A stretch of 14,461 nt of DNA from Chloroflexota bacterium (GTDB lineage Bacteria; Chloroflexota; Chloroflexia; Thermomicrobiales; UBA6265): positions 1 to 14,461 of the forward strand of contig JAFAEX010000303.1 in NCBI GenBank assembly GCA_023423795.1. Direction: 5' to 3'. Below are positions 1 through 6,639 of the stretch, piece after piece. The stretch's first letter is position 1. Each line of letters opens with the position of its first letter. Under the pieces are notes generated by a model that worked only from the letters and a program-made list of their open reading frames with translations, was not told where the DNA came from and ran no database searches. A program made the translations under genes and the position numbers.

Positions 1-1
1 C

Positions 2-50
2 GGTCAAGTTGACCATCCCCGCAACCCGCAACCCATCACCCACAACCCAT
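2..50. repeat. Short palindrome followed by ACCC-type heptamer repeats
   Basis: A perfect 6-bp inverted repeat (GGTCAA, one base, TTGACC) occupies 2-14. It is followed by four clear 7-base units at 23-29, 30-36, 37-43 and 44-50 (AACCCGC, AACCCAT, CACCCAC, AACCCAT) and a degenerate unit at 16-22. The array ends about 55 bases before the first gene's likely start. It resembles, in unit length and in lying at a gene boundary, the GAGTGCC heptamers near 13.1 kb, although the unit differs. It may extend left of the window. Confidence 0.7.
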
Positions 51-96
51 CGTGGTAGCCTTCGCCGGGTGTCCGGTCGGGTCGTTCCCCGCCGGC

Positions 97-105
97 GAGG
101 GCGGG
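97..105 (+). promoter_or_regulatory. Ribosome binding site deciding the start of the FAD oxidoreductase
   Basis: GAGGG at 97-101 lies 4 bases before the ATG at 106. An in-frame GTG at 52 would add 18 residues that are not typical of the family, and it abuts the repeat array. The ATG at 106 places the dinucleotide-binding glycine motif right at the N-terminus, as is normal for this fold. Confidence 0.6.
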
Positions 106-1449
106 ATGGCGGAGGGGCAGTCACACATCGGCGTCGTCGGCGGCGGCATCGCCGGGTTGACCGCGGCGCTGCGGTTCGCGCAGGCAGGCTGCCGGGTGAC
201 GCTCTGGGAGCGGGGACCGCGGCTGGGTGGGCAGGCGGTCGCCTTTCCGGTCGCCGGAAGCCATCTCGAACACTTCTACCACCACCTCTTCCAGAGCGAC
301 ACCGATATCGTCGCCCTGATGGACGAACTGGGGATCGGCGACAAACTGCTCTGGCTCCCGTCCGACGTCGGGTACTACGCCGACGGCCGGATCTGGCCGC
401 TGAACGGCGCGCTGGACGTGCTGCGCCTCGGGTTCATCCCGTTCCGGGACCGGCTGCGGCTGGGGTTGGTGACGGCCTACCTGCAGCGGTTCCGCGACTG
501 GAAGAAGTTCGAGACCGTGACCGCCGACGCCTGGCTGCGACGGGCGCTCGGGCAGCGGGCCTACGACCGGACGCTGGGCGCGCAGTTGCGGGCGAAGTTC
601 GGGCGGCACTACGACCGGGTGCCGATGGTCTGGTTCTGGGGCAAGATCTGGCTACGGACGACCTCGCGCAAAAACCCGCTGGACCAGGAAAAACTCGGTT
701 ACCCGCTCGGCAGTTTCAACGTCATCATCGACGCCATCGCCGACGAGGCGCGACGGCTGGGGGCGGTGCTGCATACGGACACCGGGCCGGAGCGGCTCGA
801 GCGCGGCGAGGATGGCCGCTGGCGGGCGATCCTGCCGGGCGGCGATGACGAATCCTTCGATGCCATCGTCGCCACCGTCCCCTCACCCGTGCTGACGCGG
901 CTGGTTCCCGACCTTCCGGCAGATTACCGGGAGCGCCTCGGCGGGCTGGATTATGAAGCGGCGGTGGTCGTGCTGCTCCAGATGAGCAGGGCGCTGTCGG
1001 ACACCTACTGGCTGAACATGGCCGACCCGGACATGCCGTTCACCGGGATCATCGAACATACGAACTTCATGCCGCCCGAGGAGTACGGCGGCAAGCGGTT
1101 CGTCTACCTGAGCAAGTACCTCGAACCGGACAACCCGTACTTCGAGATGGACGACGACGCGCTGATCTCGGCCTACGTACCGTATCTGCAGCGGATCAAC
1201 CCGAACTTCCGGCGCGACTGGATCGAACGGTCGTGGGTCTTCCGGGAGCGTGCCGCGCAGCCGATTCCGCCGATGCGCTACTCGGACCGCATCCCGCCGC
1301 ACCGGACGGGGCTGCCCGGTCTCTACCTCGCCAACACGACCCAGATCTACCCGGAGGACCGGGGGACGAACTACAGCGTGCGCCTCGGCAACCGGATCGC
1401 GGAACTGGTGGTGGCCGACCTGCGCGGCGGATCGCCCTCGGGAATCTGA
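106..1449 (+). CDS. NAD(P)/FAD-dependent oxidoreductase, amine oxidase / protoporphyrinogen oxidase-like
   Basis: This is a 447-residue flavoprotein. The N-terminus has a Rossmann FAD-binding fold: GGGIAG at residues 12-17, an acidic residue (E36) at the end of the second strand, and the GPRLGGQ motif at 37-43 that follows it in amine-oxidase-type flavoproteins. The C-terminal part (about residues 400-440, including YLANTTQIYPEDRG and NYSVRLGNRIA) matches the second FAD-contacting segment of this superfamily. There is no signal peptide, so it is probably cytoplasmic. The family covers protoporphyrinogen oxidases, carotenoid desaturases and poorly characterised enzymes often found near polysaccharide genes. 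The substrate cannot be read from this sequence, and no haem, carotenoid or glycan gene lies next to it. The start at 106 is chosen for its GAGGG ribosome site. It appears monocistronic in this window. Confidence 0.85.
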   Translation: MAEGQSHIGVVGGGIAGLTAALRFAQAGCRVTLWERGPRLGGQAVAFPVAGSHLEHFYHHLFQSDTDIVALMDELGIGDKLLWLPSDVGYYADGRIWPLNGALDVLRLGFIPFRDRLRLGLVTAYLQRFRDWKKFETVTADAWLRRALGQRAYDRTLGAQLRAKFGRHYDRVPMVWFWGKIWLRTTSRKNPLDQEKLGYPLGSFNVIIDAIADEARRLGAVLHTDTGPERLERGEDGRWRAILPGGDDESFDAIVATVPSPVLTRLVPDLPADYRERLGGLDYEAAVVVLLQMSRALSDTYWLNMADPDMPFTGIIEHTNFMPPEEYGGKRFVYLSKYLEPDNPYFEMDDDALISAYVPYLQRINPNFRRDWIERSWVFRERAAQPIPPMRYSDRIPPHRTGLPGLYLANTTQIYPEDRGTNYSVRLGNRIAELVVADLRGGSPSGI

Positions 1450-1450
1450 A

Positions 1451-1468
1451 GGCGCTCGTGGCAGCGCC
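1451..1468 (+). terminator. Small hairpin after the FAD oxidoreductase stop
   Basis: A 6-bp perfect inverted repeat (GGCGCT at 1451-1456, AGCGCC at 1463-1468) with a 6-base loop starts one base after the stop codon. There is no U-tract, so it is at best a weak or factor-assisted terminator. Confidence 0.3.
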
Positions 1469-1550
1469 GCCGGCCCGAGGATGACGGCGGTTGCCAAGAC
1501 AGTCCGGGCATCGGCGCGCCCGCCGCTGGGCCGGTCGCCGGAACAGATAG

Positions 1551-1622
1551 GCAAACGCCATCAACCCCGGGCGGGCGTGGGCGATGGCCGCATCGTTTTC
1601 GCAACCGCCATCAACTCCGGGC
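1551..1622. repeat. 22-base direct repeat, two copies at a 50-base interval
   Basis: The copies at 1551-1572 and 1601-1622 agree in 20 of 22 bases; both begin GCAA and end CCGGGC, with CGCCATCAAC in the middle. A third partial match (GCAACCGC) starts at 1646. The 28 bases between the copies are not repeated. The function is unknown. Confidence 0.6.
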
Positions 1623-1763
1623 ATCCCCGTCGTCGGTTCGCTTCCGCAACCGCTGCATGCGCCGGATTGGCTCGGGCTGTGCCCGGCAGCGCGCGCCGGT
1701 TGTCCGGCTACGTATGGGATGACGCTTCCAACGCCCCGAACATGATGCTGCGATCGACCGCTA

Positions 1764-1797
1764 GCCCAACGGTCACGATGGCGTGTGACCGTTAGGC
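1764..1797. promoter_or_regulatory. Long dyad upstream of the M23 peptidase gene (operator or terminator)
   Basis: AACGGTCAC at 1768-1776 is the exact reverse complement of GTGACCGTT at 1785-1793, separated by 8 bases. After one mismatch (1767/1794) the pairing continues for three more bases (GCC at 1764-1766 with GGC at 1795-1797). A run of five T's follows at 1808-1812, too far away for a classic intrinsic terminator. The position just upstream of a possible -35 box also allows an operator role. Confidence 0.4.
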
Positions 1798-1814
1798 AAT
1801 CTCGGCATTTTTCC

Positions 1815-1843
1815 TTGAATCGCTTTTCGGCGGTTGCTACCGT
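1815..1843 (+). promoter_or_regulatory. Possible promoter for the M23 peptidase gene
   Basis: TTGAAT at 1815-1820 resembles a -35 box and is followed after 17 bases by TACCGT at 1838-1843, a poor -10 match. This locally AT-richer patch is the most promoter-like place in the intergenic region, but the match is weak. Confidence 0.25.
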
Positions 1844-2043
1844 CCGGTGGAATGCGCTGCCGCTCCTGCCCCGACCTGCGCGCGGCGCGCATGCCCCGCG
1901 TTCTTTCCGGTCGCGTCCCGCGACGACCGGCCCGGCGCGGCGTCCCCGCCCCGCTCCGAACTGACCGAAACCGGCCGTGCCCCGCGGATTCGACGCGTCG
2001 TCGGACCACGCGGGATGCGCGGCAGACGCTGCGGGAGTAACCG

Positions 2044-3447
2044 ATGGCGGGGATCGTGGCTCGGGGGCGTCGGCAGGGATTCCGCCGCGTGGTGATCGCG
2101 GCGCTGCTTGCCGGTTCGCTGCTGGCGCCGCTGGCGAACGCGGCGATGACGGCGGTGGCAGCCGACAGCGGCGTCATTTCCGGAGCGGACGAGGGCGTGC
2201 GGCTGCGCGCCGAACCCGGATTCAACGGCGACGTGCTCGGCACGCTCTGGGACGGGATGGTCGTCGGGTTGCGGATCGACGCCGTCGATACCGTGCTCGA
2301 CCCGGACGGGCAAACCCGGTGGTGGCCGGTCTCCACCGACTACGGCGACGGCTGGGTGTCCGGCGCCTACCTAAGCCTCGACGGCTGGGACACCGGGTCG
2401 GTAACCGCGCCCGCGTCTGCCGCGGCGAACGACGCGGCAGACGACAGCACCGGCTGGGATGGCCCCGACCTCACCTGGGCGTCCGAGGCGCGGGTGGCGG
2501 ACGCGGACGGCGTGAACATGCGCGCCGAGCCGGGCGGCGCCGGCACGATCCTCTGGGCGCTGGGACCGAACGAAACCGTCGCGCTGCGCTCCGGTGCGAG
2601 CACGGTGTGGGCCGACGGGATGCGCTGGTGGCCGGTCGCCTACGACGGCGTGGATGGCTGGATCGCCGGACCCTATCTCGAAGCGACCGACGGCGGCGCG
2701 GCGGCCGACGAGAGCAGTTGGGTGGTTTCGGAAGCGCCCGCCAGCAGTGGTGACGGCGCGACCGGGTTCACCGGCCTGGGCTGGATGACGGTCCGGACCA
2801 ACGATGGGACCGGGCTGAACCTGCGGGCGGACGCGGCCCCGGACGCCGAGCGCGTCGGGCAGGCCTACGAGGGCGACGTGGTCGCGCTGCTCGATGGGCC
2901 GGCGTTCGACCCGATCGGCAACGCCTGGTTCCTCGTCGATGACGGCGGCGTGACCGGCTGGGCCTTCGGTGACTACCTGCGCGACGGCGGCGACCCGGCC
3001 CACAACGCCGCGCCGGTCCGGGCGGGACGGGCGACCGGCGCCTTCATGTATCCGACCGCGGGGTTCCAGTTCACCCAGGGGTTCGGGTGCAGCCCCTACT
3101 GGTGGAACTACGTGTACAACGCCTTCTGGGGCTGCAACGTCCACGACGGGATCGACCTCGCCGCGCCGTGGTACACCGACCTCGTCGCGGCCGACGGCGG
3201 CATGGTCGAGCAGGCCGGGTGGTGCAACTGCGGGCTCGGCTGGTACGTCAAGATCGACCACCTGAACGGCTTCAAGACGACCTACGGGCACATGGCCGAC
3301 GCTCCGTTCGTGTCGGTCGGGCAGCAGGTCAGCAAGGGCGAGCACATCGGGGAAATGGGCAGCACCGGCAACTCCACCGGCTCCCACGTCCACTTCTCGA
3401 TGGAGTACCAGGGGAACAAGGTGGACCCCCTCGCCTACCTCCCGTAA
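2044..3447 (+). CDS. Secreted peptidoglycan endopeptidase, three SH3b domains plus M23 peptidase
   Basis: This 467-residue exported protein starts at the ATG at 2044, with GGGAG at 2033-2037 six bases upstream. Residues 1 to about 33 form a signal peptide: basic start (RGRRQGFRR), hydrophobic core, cleavage likely after LANA. Three bacterial SH3 (SH3b) repeats follow at about 43-111, 148-213 and 247-313, each with the typical Leu/Met-Arg-x-(Glu/Asp) segment after a turn and ending in GW(V/I/A)xGxYL. They are joined by Ala/Asp/Ser-rich linkers and probably bind cell wall. The C-terminal domain (about 333-467) is an M23/LytM metallopeptidase: Zn ligands H367 and D371 (HDGID) and H450 in HVH, with H416 in YGHM as the likely catalytic His. 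All active-site residues are present, so it is probably active in cell-wall remodelling. Four cysteines in the catalytic domain (349, 364, 394, 396) could form disulfides outside the cell. Confidence 0.9.
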   Translation: MAGIVARGRRQGFRRVVIAALLAGSLLAPLANAAMTAVAADSGVISGADEGVRLRAEPGFNGDVLGTLWDGMVVGLRIDAVDTVLDPDGQTRWWPVSTDYGDGWVSGAYLSLDGWDTGSVTAPASAAANDAADDSTGWDGPDLTWASEARVADADGVNMRAEPGGAGTILWALGPNETVALRSGASTVWADGMRWWPVAYDGVDGWIAGPYLEATDGGAAADESSWVVSEAPASSGDGATGFTGLGWMTVRTNDGTGLNLRADAAPDAERVGQAYEGDVVALLDGPAFDPIGNAWFLVDDGGVTGWAFGDYLRDGGDPAHNAAPVRAGRATGAFMYPTAGFQFTQGFGCSPYWWNYVYNAFWGCNVHDGIDLAAPWYTDLVAADGGMVEQAGWCNCGLGWYVKIDHLNGFKTTYGHMADAPFVSVGQQVSKGEHIGEMGSTGNSTGSHVHFSMEYQGNKVDPLAYLP

Positions 3448-3466
3448 ACGCGGTTTCCGTCCGGCG

Positions 3467-3498
3467 GCGCGGGGCGGTCCCAACGGATCGCCCCGCGC
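3467..3498 (+). terminator. Strong GC hairpin 20 bases after the M23 gene
   Basis: GCGCGGGGCGGTCC (3467-3480) pairs with GGATCGCCCCGCGC (3485-3498) over 14 positions (one G-T pair), closing a CAAC tetraloop. It starts 20 bases after the TAA. There is no U-tract, but its position and stability fit a transcript 3' end. Confidence 0.6.
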
Positions 3499-3634
3499 GT
3501 TCGCGTGTCCGCGACTCGTGCCGCCGGGGCACGGACGATGCGCTTTCCTTTCTGACCGGGAGCCGCCTGGTTCCCCGGACAACGGCAGCCCACGGCCCCG
3601 CCAGGCGGCCGCGCACGGGAGGTTCGTTCCAGCC

Positions 3635-4180
3635 ATGGCCCAGATGCCGATGCAGACCCCGCAGGATCTTTTCGTCCACGAACTGTCCGACCAGCTCAGC
3701 GCGGAGCAGATCTTCGCCCAGATGCTGAGCGAGGCGCAGGGACTGGTCCAGAACCCGCAACTCAAGGACGGGTTGCGCCAGCACCTGGAGGAGACGAAGC
3801 AGCACGCGAAGAACATCGAAAAGATCTTCCAGACCATGGGCGTGCAGCCACACCCGGTCCAGTGCCGGCCGGCGATGGGCCTGCTGGAGCAGTTGAAGGA
3901 GGGCGCGGCGTCCAAGCCGTCGCAGGTGGTGCTGGACGGCCTGGTGCTCGGCGGCGCGAGCAAGACCGAGGCGATCGAGATCGCCGCCTACACCGGCTTG
4001 ATCGAAAAGGCGCAGGCGATGGGCATGGCCGAGGTCGCCCAGATCCTGCAGCAGAACTTCCGGCAGGAGCAGGCCACGCTCCAGAAACTGCAGGGCATCT
4101 CGCAGGAGATGACCCGGCATATGGCCGCGATGCAGTCCGGCCAGATGGGCTCCGGCCAGCAGGCCGGCATGACCGCCTGA
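3635..4180 (+). CDS. DUF892 ferritin-like protein (YciE/YciF family)
   Basis: This 181-residue, all-helical, soluble protein matches the DUF892 family. It opens with the family's typical segment (TPQDLFVHELSDQLSAEQIF, residues 8-27), followed by HLEETKQHAKNIEKIF (50-65) and a short Cys-containing loop (C77) before the third helix. Family members adopt a ferritin-like four-helix bundle with a di-metal site. Candidate ligands here are E24, E53, H57, E115 and E145, assigned from spacing only. The Met/Gln/Gly-rich tail (after residue 160) is probably disordered. Members are usually linked to stress responses, but their biochemical role is not firmly known. The start at 3635 is preceded by GGGAGG (3617-3622) at a rather long 12-base spacing; an in-frame start at 3518 would add an unrelated Pro/Arg-rich extension. 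No functional link to the purine genes is apparent. Confidence 0.75.
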   Translation: MAQMPMQTPQDLFVHELSDQLSAEQIFAQMLSEAQGLVQNPQLKDGLRQHLEETKQHAKNIEKIFQTMGVQPHPVQCRPAMGLLEQLKEGAASKPSQVVLDGLVLGGASKTEAIEIAAYTGLIEKAQAMGMAEVAQILQQNFRQEQATLQKLQGISQEMTRHMAAMQSGQMGSGQQAGMTA

Positions 4181-4199
4181 TCCGGTTAGGCGAACGGTT

Positions 4200-4234
4200 G
4201 CGGCCCCGACCCGGATCGCCCGGGCCGGGGCCGC
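4200..4234 (+). terminator. Strong GC hairpin after the DUF892 gene
   Basis: GCGGCCCCG (4200-4208) pairs with CGGGGCCGC (4226-4234). After one mismatch, CCCGG (4210-4214) pairs with CCGGG (4220-4224), leaving a 5-base loop. It starts 20 bases after the stop, as in the preceding gene, and also lacks a U-tract. It probably separates the DUF892 transcript from the purine cluster. Confidence 0.6.
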
Positions 4235-4282
4235 TCCGTGTCTGCCTGAACACGCATCCGCCCGCGTTCCGGCGGACCGCGC

Positions 4283-4288
4283 TACGAT
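4283..4288 (+). promoter_or_regulatory. Weak -10-like element upstream of malate synthase
   Basis: TACGAT matches the -10 consensus at four of six positions and lies about 70 bases before the malate synthase start, just downstream of the previous gene's hairpin. That is where a promoter for the purine cluster would be expected. No convincing -35 box is seen at 16-18 bases, so this is tentative. Confidence 0.25.
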
Positions 4289-4359
4289 AGCCGGACGATC
4301 CACGAGGCGAACGCTTCCGCCGCGGCCCCGCCGGTCGCGGCCTACCGACGGAGGGACCG

Positions 4360-5934
4360 ATGCAGGGCGGCGTCGAGATCCGCGGCGAGATGCACCCCGG
4401 ATTCGAGGAAATCCTGACCCCGGACGCACTGGCGTTCGTGGCCGGGTTGCAGCGCGCATTCAACGGCCGGAGGCACGAGCTGCTCGCCGAGCGGGCCGCC
4501 CGGCAGGCGCGCCTCGACGCCGGCGAGGAGCGGCTGCGGTTCCTCGACGAGACTGCCGACGTTCGCGACGGGGAGTGGCAAGTCGCCCCGGCGCCGCCGG
4601 ACCTCGACGACCGGCGGGTGGAGATCACCGGGCCGTGCGACCGCAAGATGGTGATCAACGCGCTCAACTCGGGCGCGAAGGTCTTCATGGCCGACCTCGA
4701 AGACGCCTCATCGCCGACGTGGTTCAACGTGGTGGACGGCCAGCGCAACCTGCGCGACGCGGTGCGCCGCACGATCTCCTTCGCCAACCCGGACGGCCGC
4801 GAGTACCGGCTCAACGACGAGACGGCGACGCTGCTGGTGCGCCCGCGCGGCTGGCACCTGCCGGAGCGGCACATCCTCATCGACGGCGAAGAAGCATCGG
4901 GCAGCCTGGTCGATTTCGGTTTGTATTTCTTCCACAACGCGGCCGAACTCGTGGCGCGCGGCTCCGGGCCGTACTTCTACCTGCCGAAACTGCAATCCCA
5001 CCGGGAAGCGCGGCTTTGGAACGACGTGTTCACCCACGCCCAGCGTGAACTCGGCATCCCCCACGGCACGGTGCGGGCGACGGTGCTGGTGGAAACGCTG
5101 CCGGCCGCGTTCGAGATGGAGGAGATCCTTTACGAACTGCGCGACCACGCGGCCGGGCTGAACGCGGGCCGCTGGGACTACATCTTCTCCGCGATCAAGA
5201 CCTTCCGCGCCGACCGCGAGATGCTGCTGCCGGACCGGGCCCAGGTGACGATGACGGTGCCGTTCATGCGGGCCTACGCGCTGCTGCTGGCGAAGACGTG
5301 CCACAAGCGCGGGGCGCACGCGGTCGGCGGGATGTCGGCGTTCATCCCCTCCCGGCGCGACCCGGAGGTGAACGAAACCGCCTTCGCCAAGGTGCGCGAG
5401 GACAAGCAGCGGGAAGCCGGCGACGGCTACGACGGCACGTGGGTGGCCCATCCCGGACTGGTGCCGGTCGCCCGCGAATCGTTCGACGCGGTGCTGGCTG
5501 ACGCGCCGCACCAGAAGCACCGGCAGCGCGACGACGTGGCGGTGACGGCCGAAGAACTGGCCGACTTCGGCATCCCGGGCGGCACGATCACCGACGCGGG
5601 CGTGCGGATGAACGTGAGCGTCGCCCTCCAGTACATCGACGCCTGGTTGCGCGGCACCGGGGCGGCGGCGATCTTCAACCTGATGGAGGATGCCGCGACC
5701 GCCGAGATTTCGCGCGCCCAACTGTGGCAGTGGATCCGCAACGGCGCGGCGACCGACGACGGTCGGGCGATCGACGCCGAGCGCTACCGGACCGTGCGCG
5801 ACGAGGAACTGGAGAAACTCGGCGGGGCCGGGAGCGGACGCCTCGGCGACGCGGCGGCGATCCTCGACGACCTGGTGCTCGCCGACGCCTTCCCGGATTT
5901 CCTGACGATCCCCGCCTACCGGTTGCTCGACTGA
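4360..5934 (+). CDS. aceB: Malate synthase A
   Basis: Condenses glyoxylate with acetyl-CoA to give malate in the cytoplasm. At 524 residues it is the usual length for the short, monomeric A isoform. Recognisable segments are KVFMADLEDASSPTW (107-121), LLVRPRGWHLPERH (158-171), VLVETLPAAFEMEEILYELR (242-261), NAGRWDYIFSAIK (268-280), GGMSAFIPSRRD (323-334) and NLMEDAATAEISRAQLW (440-456). By analogy with the E. coli A isoform, R161 is the catalytic Arg, E245 and D273 bind Mg2+, and D444 is the catalytic base; all are present. GGAGGG (4350-4355) precedes the ATG by four bases. No isocitrate lyase lies nearby. Instead the gene heads the purine cluster, 53 bases before uraD, so its glyoxylate most likely comes from ureide breakdown rather than from the glyoxylate shunt. 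Confidence 0.95.
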   Translation: MQGGVEIRGEMHPGFEEILTPDALAFVAGLQRAFNGRRHELLAERAARQARLDAGEERLRFLDETADVRDGEWQVAPAPPDLDDRRVEITGPCDRKMVINALNSGAKVFMADLEDASSPTWFNVVDGQRNLRDAVRRTISFANPDGREYRLNDETATLLVRPRGWHLPERHILIDGEEASGSLVDFGLYFFHNAAELVARGSGPYFYLPKLQSHREARLWNDVFTHAQRELGIPHGTVRATVLVETLPAAFEMEEILYELRDHAAGLNAGRWDYIFSAIKTFRADREMLLPDRAQVTMTVPFMRAYALLLAKTCHKRGAHAVGGMSAFIPSRRDPEVNETAFAKVREDKQREAGDGYDGTWVAHPGLVPVARESFDAVLADAPHQKHRQRDDVAVTAEELADFGIPGGTITDAGVRMNVSVALQYIDAWLRGTGAAAIFNLMEDAATAEISRAQLWQWIRNGAATDDGRAIDAERYRTVRDEELEKLGGAGSGRLGDAAAILDDLVLADAFPDFLTIPAYRLLD

Positions 5935-5972
5935 TCGCCTGTCTCGCAGCGGAATTGACCGGCATGTCAAAG

Positions 5973-5987
5973 AAGGAAAGGAACCCG
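5973..5987 (+). promoter_or_regulatory. Ribosome binding site deciding the uraD start
   Basis: AAGGAAAGGA at 5973-5982 lies 5 bases before the ATG at 5988. It is the best Shine-Dalgarno match near this gene and favours 5988 over the in-frame ATG at 5964, whose codons overlap this purine-rich tract. Confidence 0.6.
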
Positions 5988-6518
5988 ATGTCCCCGGAGC
6001 GGATGCCGCTGACAACGGTCAACGACCTCGGCGCCGACGAGTTCGTTGCCCGGTTCGGCGGCATCTTCGAGCATTCGCCGTGGGTGGCCGAGCGCGCCTA
6101 CGCGAGCCGGCCGTGGCCATCGCTCGCCGCGCTGCACGAGGCGATGTGCGTTGTGGTGCGGGACGCCGCATCGGACGAGCAGTTGGCGCTCATCCGCGCG
6201 CACCCGGACCTCGTCGGGCGGGCGGCGCTGGCGGGCACGCTGACCCGCGAAAGCACCGCCGAGCAGCAAGCGGCCGGGCTCGATCCCGGCGCGCTCTCGC
6301 CCGCGGAGATCACCCGCTTCGAGGCGGGCAACAACGCGTATCGAGAACGGTTCGGCTTCCCGTTCGTGATTTGCGCCCGCGAGAACCCGAAGGCGATGAT
6401 CCTTGCCGGCCTCGACGCCAGGGTCGGCAACGACCGCGAGACGGAGATCGCGACGGCGCTGGGCGAGATCGAGAAGATTGCCCGGCACCGGCTCGCCGAC
6501 CTGGTGGACGCGGGCTGA
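5988..6518 (+). CDS. uraD: 2-oxo-4-hydroxy-4-carboxy-5-ureidoimidazoline (OHCU) decarboxylase
   Basis: Decarboxylates OHCU to S-(+)-allantoin, the third step after urate oxidation. The 176-residue protein has the family hallmarks: FGGIFEHSPWVAERA (23-37), AHPDL with the catalytic His72 (71-75), STAEQQAAGL (89-98, with E92 and Q93), and RFGFPFVICA (121-130), followed by the helical end RETEIATALGEIEKIARHRL (150-169). In Bacillus subtilis this domain forms the N-terminal half of PucL, fused to urate oxidase. Here it is a separate gene directly upstream of a separate urate oxidase, so the order is kept but the fusion is absent. It lies 53 bases after malate synthase and is probably co-transcribed. 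An alternative start at 5964 would add eight residues. Confidence 0.93.
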   Translation: MSPERMPLTTVNDLGADEFVARFGGIFEHSPWVAERAYASRPWPSLAALHEAMCVVVRDAASDEQLALIRAHPDLVGRAALAGTLTRESTAEQQAAGLDPGALSPAEITRFEAGNNAYRERFGFPFVICARENPKAMILAGLDARVGNDRETEIATALGEIEKIARHRLADLVDAG

Positions 6519-6639
6519 CGCCGAGCCGGCAAGGCGGGCAACAGCACCGATTCCCGGCCATCGGTCAATCCGGACTGCCGCACGCGTGCCGATCCGCAAT
6601 CAGGCCTCGACCCGCCAACGAGGGGGGAGAACCCACGCC

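Larger units (their letters stand above)
1450..2043. other. 594-base intergenic region without a credible gene
   Basis: No open frame here has a recognisable protein. The open frames on both strands are Arg/Pro/Ala-rich, as expected from high-GC non-coding DNA. What can be seen is a small hairpin just after the upstream stop (1451-1468), two copies of a 22-base direct repeat exactly 50 bases apart (1551-1572 and 1601-1622), a long dyad at 1764-1797, and a possible promoter at 1815-1843. The last would leave a leader of roughly 190 bases before the M23 gene. No riboswitch or small RNA was recognised in that leader. Confidence 0.7.

Noticed and set aside
52..105. Upstream GTG start for the FAD oxidoreductase
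   Set aside because: It would add 18 non-family residues and has the repeat array instead of a ribosome site; ATG at 106 has GAGGG at proper spacing.
1834..2040. A small + strand open frame before the M23 gene
   Set aside because: Its product is Arg-rich and low-complexity, it has no good ribosome site, and it lies in the likely leader of the next gene.
1844..2043. c-di-AMP or other riboswitch in the leader of the cell-wall hydrolase gene
   Set aside because: Such leaders often carry one in other bacteria, but I could not recognise the conserved core sequences here.
2371..3963. A 530-codon minus-strand open frame opposite the M23 and DUF892 genes
   Set aside because: It spans two real genes and the hairpin between them, has no recognisable domain, and is explained by GC-rich antisense codons.
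4235..4359. Purine-responsive operator or riboswitch ahead of malate synthase
   Set aside because: No clear palindrome or aptamer-like core was found; only a weak -10-like hexamer.
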